Notes: a model not told the origin generated them from the sequence alone. Numbered from the stretch's first letter, positions 32,150-44,918 are shown. The stretch is 64,000 bases of DNA from Rhineura floridana (GCF_030035675.1 NC_084497.1:30454437-30518436); one strand, 5' to 3'. Program-made: numbers and translations.

Positions 32150-34734
32150 GATATAGTATATATTGCATTTACAGATATCCATCCTTTGTTATCTTTGTTT
32201 TCACTCTTCCCCCTCCCCTGGTCCCTCTTTCCCCCAGTTGTCAAAACTTGAATGCAAAGCACCTTGGGACAAGGTCCTTTTTTACATCTTCCCATCCAGA
32301 CACTGACCATTCCCAGACATGCTGAGCTTTATGCAAAGGTGCCTGCATCTTGTGGCTTCAAAAATACCTTGAGACTCATTTGGCCATTCCAGATGTAAAC
32401 TCATGGCACAATACTGTTTGCATTTATGGCCTGACTCACCTTAAAAATAATTATTATCCGTTCATTTGTACCTAGAGAAGAAGGTATAGAAAAGCGGCAG
32501 CTTAAAAGGAGATGGAGCTGCAAACCAGGGCAGGACATTTATTTAAAGATTTTTCTAGAAATTATTGTGTGCAGAATCATAGGGTGCAACTGGTACTTAT
32601 TAATCTAGTTGGCTTTAGTGGAGCCATCTTTATTGCTTCAGGCCTGTCTGTATCATTTGCTAGTTTGCTGCTTGTTTGTTTTCCCATTCAGATTTGTAAC
32701 CACACAGAGATTCTGTAACTGCTCGTTCCTGGATCAGATCATTCATTATTCCCACCCTAGACAAGGCCCTCTCACCAATCTCTGGCAGCTACAAGCACAG
32801 CAGCTGGGCACCCAGAGCCTGCTGTGCCACATGCAAAGGGAATGGGGAGGGGGTGTTTGGCCTCCTTTGCAGCTGAGCTGAAGTGTGCTCTCATGCTGAC
32901 TCCTTTTTCTCAAGCTCCAGTTTGAAAGGGTCACTGCTCTTCCAAGCTGCTTTTTGTGCCAAGTGACCCATGTGGGTCATAGAGTCTCTTCCCTTTCCCT
33001 TTTGGAGAAGGTGGGAAGGGAAATGAAGCAAGTTCTGGAAATTTTGCAGTCTTCCAACTCGGTACATCAAAAATAACAACAATAATGAAGGAATTGACAA
33101 ATTGTGACAGGCTAATTAAAAAGACAGAAACCAAAAGCTCTAGAAATGCCCAAAGTCATACACTGGATTCCAGAGCACTCTGTTTCTATGGCTGCGAAAA
33201 GACTGAAGACTCTTACCATGCCCCCTCTATAAGGTTTATATTGCAGAATAATTTCCATTTGTTTAAACTTTAACTGATACATTTCTTACCCATGTTACAC
33301 CTTCTACATCAGTAGTCTACAACCTTTCCAGACCTGGGACCTACATTTAACCCCAACACTAATTTCTTGTTTTTTTATCATATGTGTGTGCGGTGGTGGT
33401 AGTGTTGCTGCTGTTGTGACCAACCTTTGATCAGGCTGTGGCCTGGTAACAGGTCCTGATCCACTAGTGTACTATCAAATGCCTTTTAATTTGCTGTTTG
33501 CATTTTGTACCATCTGGTACTCCAGAATAATGTATTATATTTCTCATTTTGCTTATAATTTTGTGTGTAAGTATGTATGTGTATATATTATGAATTGCAT
33601 GGGGTTTTGTATGCATGTGTCAATATTATAATGCATTTATATTTTTAAGTAAGTTGTCAGTCAATCTGTAACAAACAAGACTATTATATTAATTATTAAT
33701 AGTAATTCAGTGATCAGGCTGCAAGAGAGAGCACAGCAATTGTGGGTGGTGGTCTGGTCAAACAACTCACAGACCAGTCCTGTGTATGTCTTCTCAGAAG
33801 AATGGGATCATTCTGCTTCCCATTGAGCTGCCACTCCCAGGTCTAGTGTCTGATAACTCTGTTAAGCTGGGGTCTGCAGAGTGTTCCCCCTTGGACTGTA
33901 GGTCCAATGGTGTTCAGGGGCTGTGAGACTTCTTAGGAAGGTGATAAAGACTCGAGGGCATTATCGGAGATGTCAGGAGTCACACTTCATGGAGACAGAA
34001 TGCTGTATTAGCTGGACCCATCTTGGACATACAAAAGGAATCTTTTTGCATTAGATAAATTCATTACAGATATATTAGCACCTATTAACCATTATAGCAG
34101 AGGCAGCATACATCTGAATAACAGTCACCGGTACAGGGCTTAGACACCACTGTCCCATAAACTTCTCAGCTGCCTCCACTTCTTTGTCCTACAAGCCAGT
34201 GGCAGAGCCGTTCTGTTTTAGTTAGCTCAACAGACTGGAGAGAAGGTTTACTCTGAGTCAGGACTAGGCAGCTTTTCCAAACTCACCAAGAAAATAATTG
34301 CTGTTGCCGCTTGGGGCTGGATGCTTCTCCCTGCCAAACCCACTGCTTATCCCAGTAGTGATCAACGAGAACAGACCTAGCAAAGCTCAGTTTGAGGTTA
34401 TTATTTTTAGATAGGGTGCAAGCCCCAAGGGAGGCTTGCGGACCCTTGTACATTTCAACCCAAATATTTGTCTTGGCTCTGACACTGGATTCTGTTGAGC
34501 CACATCCTGACAACATCAATGTGGGAATATGTACAGACTTGGAAGAACTATGGGCAGCTTGTCAGCTTGAATGGAAAGTTTTTCTGACATTCAGATGCTC
34601 AGCACATACCTGACTGCCACCAATACTATTTGCTTAGTAGGTTTTGTAGAGGATCGATCAACGCTACTGCAGTTGGAGAAACAAGGCCAGCAGCAGGGTT
34701 GAGCACCTTCCCTCCCTGCAAGGAAGAACTGAAG
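32150..34734. other. Intergenic, possible hAT remnant
   Basis: agtagtctacaacctttcca near 33310 resembles the start of a hAT element (cagtggttctcaaccttt type). Nothing else is supported. Confidence 0.35.
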
Positions 34735-34920
34735 GATTCGGGCCATTTTAGTTGAGAATAAATGCAGCAAATAGGAAAGGGATATGTTGGAGGTTTATAA
34801 AATTATGCCTTGCCTTCACGTGCTGTCTTGGACTTTCCCGAAGCACCTATTTGGCCACTGTGGGAAGCAGGATGCTGGACTAGATGGGCCTTTTGGTCTG
34901 ATACAGCAGTCAGCCGTGTT
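34735..34920 (+). mobile_element. CR1-type LINE end with internal deletion
   Basis: ggaggtttataaaattatgc is CR1 coding-end sequence and is followed almost directly by the terminal part (ggatgctggactagatgggc), so the middle is missing. Confidence 0.65.
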
Positions 34921-36429
34921 TGTGAAGTGGGCAGAGGAGTCCTGGAAGCCAAGTCTGGCCTATGGATGATCAAAGAGAATGCTCACCTGGTAGCTAACCC
35001 ACAAGGGCCATGCAGACTGCGTGGAAGACCCCCCACTGTTATTTATGGGAAATGGAGCAGCCTCTTTCCTGGCACCAATGCTGGCATTTCGGGTTGGGCC
35101 CACAGTGGTGCCAAAAGGCACTTGGAAGCATAGCCAAATGCAACACTGGATGTGTCCTAGAATTACTGTATCGTGCTACGTAACAAGAAAGCTGAACTCC
35201 GGTGATGAAAATAAATTGTTTACGTGGACACCCTTCTTGATCTTGTCGGGGGGGGGGGGCTCACCCAACCAGCAAGTAAAGTTGGCACAAATACCGTTGT
35301 GGCTACCCTAAAATTAGCATCCCTTCCTCCATAGCCGTTGTGGGGAGCACAAAAATAGAAACCAGTTTGTTGCTGGTATCCATGCTCTGGTCCTTGTTAG
35401 GCTCAGTATATGCTGAAACACCTTATGCATTTCCACAAATGGACTGGAAATGTTGAATTTGCATTGCCATTATGAAAGGTGACTGGATAAGCCCACCTTT
35501 ATGGTGAGGTTACATCCAAGTCTACCTCAACTGCAAGAAGAAGAAACCCTGTCAGTGTGATGGTGGAAGGCAAGGGTTACCACTGAGGCATAGCAAAGAA
35601 TTTGCCCCTTGAAATAGCACAGCTGCAGTGGGGCAGCTGCATGTTTAAATGTTAGGCATAATAAAACATTTTGCTCACCAGTACAAATTGATCCATGGCC
35701 TGTTTTCAGTGTGCCAGTAGATTCATTTTAATTGGGAGCCTTCCTTTGGTTCTCCCCCCCCCCACTGCCATAATAACCCCTCTCCCTGTGCCGCACCGTG
35801 TTGCTCTGTCTCTTCCATCTTTGTTACAGGATCTGTAATGGCTAATGGCACATGCTTCCTTGGAAGCAGGCATTAAAATGCAAAAGAGCTACTTGCCTAT
35901 GGAAGAAGGACAAAGGAGGGTTTGGAGAAAAGGGGCTGCTTGATTTTAAGACAGAGAGCTAGCAACCTTCATGCTGGGATCACAGAGCAGTTTGGAGAAC
36001 AAAGAAGAGGGGTCAGTATGTGGCAAGGGGCATTGGGCTGCCAAGGGTGGGGAGATGAAGGGGGCAGAGGACTTTCAATTAGGACAGTAACAGTGACCCC
36101 TATGGTCAGGGAAAGACCCATAAATCCATAAACGAAAAAGGTCATTGGGGGAGTTGCCAGTTGTGGTCCTGGGATGCTGACCCCTGGGAATTGTGGGTGG
36201 CTGTTTTAGGAGGCAATGCCCCACTAAGAGGCCTCAAAATAAAGGATGTATATATAACTCTACTCCTCTGTAGGCAATCTGTGAGCCTTTCTACCCCACC
36301 CCATAATGTTTTCCAGCTAGCCTGCCAAATCTGCCTCTGTTCTGTCCCCTTATTACCATTCTTATAACCCCTTTTTTTCAGTGCCTCCCTCAGCAGAGGG
36401 ACCAAATCTCAATGATGGGAAACAAGTGG
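34921..36429. other. Intergenic, nothing recognised
   Basis: It has G and C homopolymer runs near 35250 and 35753; no gene or repeat family is supported. Confidence 0.4.
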
Positions 36430-36610
36430 TTTTAGTGCAGAAGGGCTGGGCTTTAGCGGCATCTCGAGTTAAAAGGACCAGATGTCAAGTGATGACAAAG
36501 GCCCTTCCCTGCCTGAGACTCTAAAGAGCTGCTGCCAGTCAGAGTATAAGTAGACAATTTTAACCTAAAAGGACAAACAGTCTGACCTGCTCTTAAGGCA
36601 GCTGCCTGTG
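36430..36610 (+). mobile_element. tRNA-headed SINE, 5'-truncated
   Basis: The body and tail are present (catctcgagttaaaaggacc, gagctgctgccagtcagagt, cttaaggcagctgcctgtg); the tRNA-like head is missing or degraded. Confidence 0.7.
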
Positions 36611-37138
36611 CTTATGACACCTCGGCCAGCCTTGGCCGCCTGCCATTTCCTTAGGACATCAGTCATGCCAAGTTGTCCTTCCTTGTCCTAGCCATGCCCA
36701 GAGACTTGAGCAAGTTGCAGAAGCAGCTTTCGTTTCCCAGTGTTTTGCAATCCCCAAAAATGTGATGTGCCACCATCTTAGATAAACTACCTCTTGAAAA
36801 TCCCAACAAACAAGCTGAGAACCAGTTTGGCAGCCTTGGTTGAGCCAAATGGCTTGCATCTGGCAGCAGAGATGGGGGACGCTGCTTGACACAGTTGGCA
36901 TTGCTGCCATGTACTGTACCTCAACAAGAGAGATTTGGAACTAATTTGCATCCACTGTCCCTCTTTTTATCATGGTTGCCATCTTTTCCCTTCTAGGGTT
37001 GGCATCCACCATAGAATTAAAACATTACAGTTGTTTTGCAACCCTTTGCAGGCAGGTATTGTCATGAAATGAAATGTTATTGTAGCATGACTAACAACTA
37101 CGGTAAGGAGTGACACAAATTTAGCACGCAGGGCCTGT

Positions 37139-37318
37139 AGTCCACATTGTACATGTCCCAGGCTGTGGTCTGAAGGCACATGAGGCCAGCTCCCTGCTGA
37201 AGCTAAGCAGAGTCGGGTCTGGTCAGTGCCTGGATGGGAGACCGCCTGGGAACCATATGCAAGTCGCCTTGGGTTTCTATCATGGAAAGAAAGGCGGGGA
37301 ATAAATGAATTAAAATGT
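37139..37318 (+). mobile_element. 5S-rRNA-derived SINE
   Basis: The segment ctgaagctaagcagagtcgg, then ggtcagtgcctggatgggag and accgcctggga, is the 3' two thirds of 5S rRNA including the box A and box C regions of its internal promoter. The 5' part is diverged. A non-5S tail (ccttgggtttctatcatgga, aaggcggggaataaatgaat) follows, so it is a SINE, not a 5S gene. Confidence 0.85.
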
Positions 37319-37584
37319 ACAAGACAGCAGAGGAATGGGGAAGGGAGAGAGACTGCAGTGGGAAATGGGAAGAAACCAAGCCAGGGGGAAGAACCAGCGC
37401 TGAAATATTCTAATGTCAAAAGCTAGTATGTAGAGTAGATTCTAACCATGGCAACTTCATCTTCCTGTGTGTAAAGCATTCAAAAATATTTGAATTTCTC
37501 ACACCCAGCTGAATCCTAAATTGCTACAGCCACAGGCGGGGTGATACACTCTGAATATGGACTTTTGCCTCAGGGGGAGAGAGC

Positions 37585-37990
37585 TGTAGCACATTAGTAG
37601 AGCATCCACGTTGAATGCAGAAGGTCCCACGTACAATCCATGGCAGCATCCTCACGTGGGGCTTGAAGAAAAAATGGAAATGGCCTGCCTTCAAGTCGAT
37701 CCCGACTGACAGCGGCCCTAGGCATAGGGTGCTCATGGTAAGCGGTATTCCGAGGGGGTTTCCCCTTGCCTCCCTCTGCGGCTAGTCCTCCCCAACCGGC
37801 TGGGCCTGCTCAGCTTGCCATAGCTGCACAAGCCAGCCCCTTCCTTGTCTGCAGCTGCCAACTGGGGGGCAACTGGGCTCCTTGGGACTCTGCAGCTTGC
37901 CCACAGCAGCACAGGTGGCAGGGCACGTCGTGCCTGAGATCCTGGAAAGCCCCTGCTAGTCAGTGTAGACAATACACAGCTAGGCGGACC
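37585..37990 (+). mobile_element. tRNA-headed SINE split by a Sauria SINE
   Basis: The head (gtagagcatccacgttgaat, gcagaaggtcccacgtacaa) is at 37590-37670. The tail (ctgagatcctggaaagcccc, gtcagtgtagacaatacaca) is at about 37934-37990. Confidence 0.65.
37673..37800 (-). mobile_element. Sauria-type SINE, tail and body only
   Basis: aaaaatggaaatggcctgcc then caagtcgatcccgactgaca is the Bov-B-like end read backwards. The body (gtattccgagggggtttccc) follows, but the tRNA head is lost. Confidence 0.7.
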
Positions 37991-38545
37991 AAATAATTTG
38001 TCAATAATTTGACAGCAATGGTGGGCTGTTTTGAAGCTTGGCAGATCAAAAAGTGAAGTGCGTATACAAGCACAAAGTGCAAAGGGGGTGGGGAAATGGG
38101 ACTAGATGAGCTTGCCCAGAACTGAGGGAGGCATATTAGTACTACTGGAACTGATTTTTTGGGGGGGAACACTCTGGTGAACCAAATGGGCTGTGTAATG
38201 ACACAAATGGTATTAAGGCAGCAGCCCTCACCCAATGCTTTGCCCCTGCCCCGAACTCTTACTCAGAGGTAGACTGTGAACATCAAGCTTTTGTTCATCA
38301 TTGCTAACAGCCATCTACAGATACTCCTCTTCTTCCTCCTCTGGTTTTTCCTAAGGGAGTGTCCATAGCCACCTCTTGTGACAGCTATACAACTAATCTT
38401 AGTTTAGCCCTTTCTTTTGTGTTGCTTGAATCTCCTGCCACTCATGTTCACTGGATGATCACCATTCTAATATCATACGAGAGAGAGAGAAGCTTCTCAT
38501 CATCCCACTTCCAGAGCAAGAGGGAGAATATTACCATGGCGAATC

Positions 38546-38564
38546 TACACACACACACACACAC
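38546..38564. repeat. (AC)n microsatellite
   Basis: About nine AC units. Confidence 0.9.
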
Positions 38565-38751
38565 CCCAATTTTCCATCTTCTATAGCACGTGTAGAAAGA
38601 CCAGCCAGGGGCTAGCCGTGTGTGACCATTTTCTTCTACAAAATGGTTTACCAAGTTTCCACTTATTGCCTGGAATGTACTAAAGGGTTCTCCCCAAGGC
38701 AAGACATGAACATAGAACATTCTAGAAGCTGACACGGAGTCTTAATAGTGA

Positions 38752-38895
38752 CCACAAGAGCCTGCTGGATCAGGTCAAAGGCCCATCTCACCTAACACCC
38801 TCTTGTCACAGTGACCAACCAGATGTCTGTGGGAAACTCAAAAGCAGGACCTGCTTAGTAACAGTGGTAAACATCTGGCTCTTTAAAAGATAATT
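38752..38895 (-). mobile_element. CR1-type LINE end, older copy
   Basis: agagcctgctggatcaggtc, cacagtgaccaaccagatgt and aaaagcaggacctgctta match the family tail. Confidence 0.6.
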
Positions 38896-38939
38896 AGGTT
38901 CTTCTAATTTGTTTCCTACAATGCATAGTTTACACAGCA

Positions 38940-40146
38940 AAACAATAATAAAAAACATTTTATTAAACCTAGAAATATTCACGCACACAAAGTAAATTGT
39001 TTTGTTCAAGTTGTGCATGATTACCCTTAACAGCAATAAGTCTGCTTTTAAAAAACCTCAATAAATATAAAAAATAAATTAAAATTTAAAAAAGAAAGTA
39101 AGAAGAAGAAGGAAGAACAAGTATCAGTACGTAGAGAGTGCATTGCAGGAATATGGAGGAGAGGCAGCAGTTGGAAAAGATGAATAAATAGAGGGTTGGA
39201 AAGAAATAAAAATGACTCGGTGGAGAGTCGTTTTCAGTCATCCTTGGCATAAACACTTCTAGGCTGAAACTCACGAATGCCAGAAGGAAGTCTGTGTAAG
39301 GCCTCATTCTTGACACAACCAAGTTTGGTTTCTTAAAAAGTGGGAGGAGAAAGGAAAAGTCTGTTAGTTTCTGAACAGATACATGTTAACCAAGAGCAAC
39401 TCTTGAGTGTCCAATCGTTCCAGCACGGTTGCTGTGTCGTGAGTGAGGAAGCTCTCCTGTCCCCACTCGAAAATCCCCACAATCTTAACCAGACTGAACT
39501 GTATTTCTGGAGTTCTCAATCTCCATTCTCTTTTAAAGACTGAAGGACAAAGACGTGTCTATAAGACTTTTTCTGGGCTTCCAAATATGGAAATAAATAT
39601 GTCATTGGACCTGTAAGTTTCCAGGAGAGGGTCTGATGTAAGATAACAGTTGGGGGTGGAACATACAGCTCTATATTGCTTTGGTCAACTTTGTGCAGGC
39701 TGCAAACAGAGAAAGCAAGATGGCAGGAAGGGTGGCACTACGTATTCAGCAGTTCCAGGATCTATCCAAGCCAGGAGTGAGGAAGGAGGAATGAAATGTG
39801 GCTTTTGGCAGATTTGCTTGGTGGCACACAACCAGAGCACATGGCAGAGTCCAATCTTTCATCCTGAAGATTTCCAACACCACAGAATAGTGGTTGCAGT
39901 TTCCAGAAGACAAGAGAGGTTGGAGGCCAAGCAATAAAATGTGGAGCTATGCTGAGGAAGCACAAGGGAAGGCAGGCATCCAACTCCTCTTTGGCAGTCG
40001 GCAATCCTTGCTGAGTGAGAGGTCACTTGGATTCTCCACTTCAAGTATGACTCAGGAAGTACAATCGCCAAATGTTTTTTTGGCTCGGCCACTGAGTAGC
40101 TGAACTGGGCAACAAGGCTACCAATACAGGGCAAGACTTGTCCACC
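38940..40146 (-). other. EPHA2: Probable EPHA2 3' UTR
   Basis: The first AATAAA I see on the - strand downstream of the stop is at 38959-38964, giving a UTR of about 1.2 kb. No gene-like frame lies in between. The true end could be nearer if a variant signal is used. Confidence 0.4.
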
Positions 40147-40252
40147 TCAGATTGGAATGCCAATGGTGCTGACCTGTTCCTTCAATCCCAGGAGGCTGTA
40201 GGCAATGCGCTTCTGGTGTCCTGGTAGACGCACCCCAATTCTCTTGATATCA
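40147..40252 (-). CDS. EPHA2: EPHA2 exon 17, end of SAM, PDZ tail and stop
   Basis: 106 bases encoding [20 protein letters not shown] then [14 protein letters not shown] and TGA at 40147-40149. It completes the SAM domain and ends with the PDZ-binding tail known in EPHA2. The acceptor is tttccag, phase 2 in. Confidence 0.95.
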
Positions 40253-41356
40253 CTGGAAATGGGAAGAAGACAGAGACAGCAAGATTAGCGATTCGGATTA
40301 GGGAAATATTGTGATTGTATGAGCATAAAATGAGACTTCTTACAGTGAGAGAAATCTCTCCACAGATGGAATAAACCTCTGTTCATTTAACAGATCTGTC
40401 ATATCCACTGCCCCCTCCATAACTTGATATTCACTGTATCTTTATTGTAGAGGTATCATTACAAAGAAAAAAAAAAAGTAGGCTGCTTGGAAGCCACACT
40501 AGGATTCCCAGGAATCCCTGTGTGGAGAAGGTGTGGACTCCCTTACAGTGATCCAAGGAGGCTGGGCACCCTTCTGCTTTTAATGAGCCATTCCTGATTT
40601 TCCTGGTCCCATAAAGTGGCTTAATTATAGGGTGCATGCTTGAATCAGCCTCTCGCAAGAGGAGAGAACAAGAGGGAGCAGATGAACTTGTCTACTGCCA
40701 CATGTTTCTGGAGGGCCCCCCATACACCCTCAGCAATGGAAAGACGACACCTCCACTCGTAGCCATGTTTGAGTTGAAAGAAAAGCAGAGTATAAAATTA
40801 TGAATAAAATACAGAAGAGAAAAGAGAGGCATGTAAGAGCATAAAGTAGCCTTCTAGCATAAAGTCTCCTTAATTGCATTAATATGAACGAAAGACAGAG
40901 TTAGGTACTCCTGGAGGAGTTCCTGAGAAAGGTGTGCTTTACTCCATTCACACATGCTCTTTCTACTACAGAAGTATATTTTGTACATCTCACTATGGAT
41001 CATTTGTAGTGAACTCATGTGATAATCATGTGGCTCTTTCTGGGAGGAAAGGTGGGATATAAATTAAATAGATGTATAGATAGAAGACAGTTCTCTTACT
41101 GGAAAATCAAAGCAGAAAAGAGCCTCAACTCTCCACTGCAAACTGGGATGGGGTCAAGTGGACTGTGATGTTCACAGCCAATGAAGTCAGGAGTCCTTTT
41201 CACAGAGAAACGTGAAATCTAGATACCTCCTCTCTCAGGAGGAAGAGCAGAGACTTCAAGAAAAACAGAAGGAAAATTCGCAGCTGGCATGTGGGTCAAA
41301 ATGGGAAGAAGAGAGTGAAAGTTGCCTAGGGCATATATCTGTTAAGCCACACTCAC

Positions 41357-41512
41357 TCATTGGTCATCTGGACCACCTTCTCAATGACATTATACCCAGC
41401 GGCTATGAAGTGCTCTGTATACTGGTGCATTTTGATGGATTCCAGCCACTCGGCCACAGTTCGGAAAGGGATCCCCTCTGAGCCACTGGTGCTGGGTAGG
41501 CGAATAGAGATC
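41357..41512 (-). CDS. EPHA2: EPHA2 exon 16, linker and start of the SAM domain
   Basis: 156 bases encoding [20 protein letters not shown] then the SAM helices ([31 protein letters not shown]). The RLPSTSGS cluster is the RSK/AKT-type phosphorylation site of human EPHA2 (S897 region), so ligand-independent signalling control is probably conserved. The acceptor is tttgaag and the donor GA|gtgagt. Confidence 0.96.
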
Positions 41513-41755
41513 CTTCAAAGACAAAAAGGGACCCCATCTCTTTAGAGTTAGGCCTTTTCTAAAGGGAGGGGAAGGCAAGTTGTTAGAGAGAACTCTGGAA
41601 CACTAATTCAGTTGGAAGCTTATTCCTGGGCCTGTTCTCATGTGTTTCTGACTCAAAAGACTGGCGAGAGGGAGATTACGGACAGCTGTTCCCAAAGAGT
41701 ATCTAGGGCTTCTGAGGACATGGGCTCTGCCCAGAGAACAGACAGGGATACCTAC

Positions 41756-41949
41756 CTGGGATCAAACTCAGCCAAAGTCTTCAGCGACTCAGGAGCACGG
41801 ATAAGCTTGTCCAAGATGCTAACAACATCACTGAATTTGGGCCTGTGACTCCTCTCCTGTTGCCAGCATCGCATCATCAGCTGATAGATTGCAGAAGGAC
41901 AGTCCATGGGTGCAGGAAGCCTAAAGCCTTCGTTAATTGCTTTCATCAC
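41756..41949 (-). CDS. EPHA2: EPHA2 exon 15, end of the kinase domain
   Basis: 194 bases encoding [20 protein letters not shown] through [14 protein letters not shown], with the conserved [15 protein letters not shown] block of helices G-I. The acceptor is aaacag and the donor AG|gtaggt, phase 0 to phase 2. Confidence 0.96.
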
Positions 41950-42481
41950 CTGTTTGGGAAGGAAAGAATTAGAAAAGTGAACAACAGTGAGGGAATTCAG
42001 CTGGTTTGGAAACAGCCCCCATCTGCCTTATCACGCTAGCACAAAAGGCAGGCAATATCGCAAGCCCACCCACAATCTCATCTGAGGGACCCCAGCAATA
42101 AGCGCATCTTTTTATCTGAGCTTCGGTCAGAATGACTGGAGGATGGATGCACAGAGGACTGTCTAGTAAGACTGATGGATGGACACACAGATAGGACAGA
42201 TTGACAAAACCCGTGACCCAAGCCATATCACAAGATTGATCACCACACTGGGGGCAAGGACGTTTCCATATACAGCCAGAGTAATATTGGTGGGGGGCTT
42301 CATAACATGGCTTCAGTGACATTTGGACCTCAGAATGGAACTCTATTTGTGTTCTAAAACTGCTTTCTGGACTGGGACTGTATCCCCTAGAATCAGCTTC
42401 CTTCTCCATTGGCCAGAAGACTCTCACACAAGGAGATGGAGCAGCAACTTAGTCATCAATAGGGGCATCATCTGCCCCTTA

Positions 42482-42691
<210 letters not shown>

Positions 42692-43338
42692 TCAGGACCT
42701 CTGTCTTCCAAGGCACTTTCTGACTTGGGGAAGAAAACACCTCCAAATTCCAAGGTTCTCTAAATATGCCTTTTCCCTTTTAGGCAAGACTGAAGTGTTC
42801 AACAGAAAAGCAGAGTCTCAAGTTTTAGCCAAATGGCAGATGCTGATGTCTAGAAGTCAGATCCTTCCGGACCCAGGGCAAAGACCTCAGCCAGCCAGCC
42901 TGCTATCAGCCATCTTAGGAGGTGTGGGAAATGTTTTTTCCTTCCTCTTCTTTCTTCAGGTGTTCCACATGCTTAGGTCCATTCCCATCAGCTTCCTATC
43001 ATACTGGACTCTAAATAGACTTCCTCTCACTAGAGGATGTGCAATCACGTGCATTTAATTGATCATCTGTTGGCAGGATCAGGAGTTCCTTCCTCCCTTT
43101 TGGACCACTATAGCCCCCATTTCCCTCTTTTCTGGCTTCCCTGTTTCTTACACCTATATTATGGACAGCTTCTCCAGATGCCAGCTCTGGTTCTAACCTT
43201 TATTCAGCCATGATTACTATCCCATCCTTGAAAAATTGGTGAAGATGGATCCCCATTCCCATCCTTTGCAGCTATCTTGGCAATGCTGGGACACGATCAT
43301 AAATTAATGAGACGGGACAGCAGCTTGGTATCACTCAC

Positions 43339-43548
43339 ACTTGTAGTGTAGGTGGCATCAGGATCATCCTCCAAAACACGGGAGAGACCAAAGTCAGAGA
43401 CTTTGCAGACTAGCTGGCTGTCGATAAGGATGTTGCGGGCGGCCAAATCCCGATGGACATAGTTCATGCTGGCCAAGTACTTCATACCAGAGGCAATACC
43501 CCTCAACATGCCCACCAGCTGAATAACACAGAACTCCCCATCTTTTTC
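43339..43548 (-). CDS. EPHA2: EPHA2 exon 13, catalytic and activation loops
   Basis: 210 bases from [20 protein letters not shown] to the activation loop. They carry the catalytic HRDLAARN, the metal-binding DFG in [14 protein letters not shown], and the activation-loop tyrosine in ATYTTS. The acceptor is caacag and the donor AGT|gtgagt, phase 0 at both ends. Confidence 0.96.
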
Positions 43549-43619
43549 CTGTTGAGGCAAAGGGAGGATTTAGGACCAACCATGAAAGTAAAATGTTAGA
43601 AGGAGCTTCTCAAGCAGAA

Positions 43620-43720
43620 TATTTATTTTTATTTATTTGAAATATGTATATGCTACCGTTTAGAATCGTCTCAGGCCAGCTTCCATAAAAACAGGTAATA
43701 TATAATACCATCACAAGTAT
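43620..43720 (-). mobile_element. LINE-type tail in EPHA2 intron 12
   Basis: tatttatttttatttatttg followed by taccgtttagaatcgtctca looks like a degraded LINE tail. Confidence 0.35.
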
Positions 43721-44008
43721 ACCATTACAAATCACAGTAAATTAAACCAAGCAATAACAAAACAAACAAGCCTCAAGCCCAGAACTAATATACAAGTAGA
43801 GCCAAAACTAACAAAAATACCATTCACCACGGAGGCTTTTAGATCCTCTACCCTTCTCCAGGGAATTTCAGGGTAGATGGTGGGCAGGCAGGTAGGCAGG
43901 CATGCTTTGGGAGTCTGAAGCAGTTAATCCATTGAGAGACAGATTCTCTTTCTGCACTCTCATAGTCTACATGAGAAGGTGGCCAGCAATGAAGAGGCTC
44001 ATACCTAC

Positions 44009-44070
44009 CCGCAGGAATTTATCAAGGGCACCGTTCTCCATGTACTCCGTGATGATCATGAAAGGCTTAT
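44009..44070 (-). CDS. EPHA2: EPHA2 exon 12, kinase hinge
   Basis: 62 bases encoding KPFMIITEYMENGALDKFLR, with the gatekeeper threonine in IITEYM. The acceptor is ttctag and the donor CGG|gtaggt. It joins exon 11 to rebuild a tyrosine codon (SKYKP). Confidence 0.94.
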
Positions 44071-44248
44071 CTAGAAAGAGAAAAAGAGAGAACTGACCTA
44101 TGCAATCTAGCCAGATCCCAACCTCTGCTGTAGTTCCACAGGAGTTGATATCTTGGAACTTGTACAGTCCCAGCAGGAAGAGATGGGTTGGAACTGGAAC
44201 CCAGTAACAGCTGTCAAGGTCCCTTCCATCCTCTCCAAAGGTTCTTAC

Positions 44249-44431
44249 ATTTGGAGACGACTCCTTCTAAGTGGATGATGTTGTGGTGGTAAAACTGGCC
44301 CATGATGCTTGCCTCACTCAGGAAGTCAATGCGTTGCTTCTCTGTGTAGCCAGATTTCAGTGTCTTGATGGCCACTGGGATCTCCTTCTTGCCATTTTTC
44401 AGGGTTCCCTTGTAGACTTCCCCAAATTCAC
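44249..44431 (-). CDS. EPHA2: EPHA2 exon 11, glycine loop and VAIK lysine
   Basis: 183 bases encoding [20 protein letters not shown] then [20 protein letters not shown] and [19 protein letters not shown]. It holds the ATP-binding loop, the VAIK lysine and the helix C glutamate. The loop between the glycine loop and VAIK looks two residues shorter than in human EPHA2 as I remember it. The acceptor is ttccag and the donor T|gtaaga. Confidence 0.95.
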
Positions 44432-44574
44432 CTGGAAGGAGAAAAATGCAAGAGTTGAAAATGCTTTTAAGAGAACTATGCGGGGAATGAGCCGGAGTAG
44501 CTTCAACATGAGGCTCAAACTGGCATTCCCCTTTCACTTTCAGAAGGCTCTTTACTGAACCACACTTGACTTCA

Positions 44575-44871
<297 letters not shown>

Positions 44872-44918
44872 TTAAGCCTCACCCACTGCCAGTTTAGTCT
44901 ATCTCCCAGGAATGGGGG

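Noticed and set aside
37170-37260. 5S ribosomal RNA gene
   Set aside because: The 5' third is badly diverged and a SINE-type tail replaces the expected terminator.
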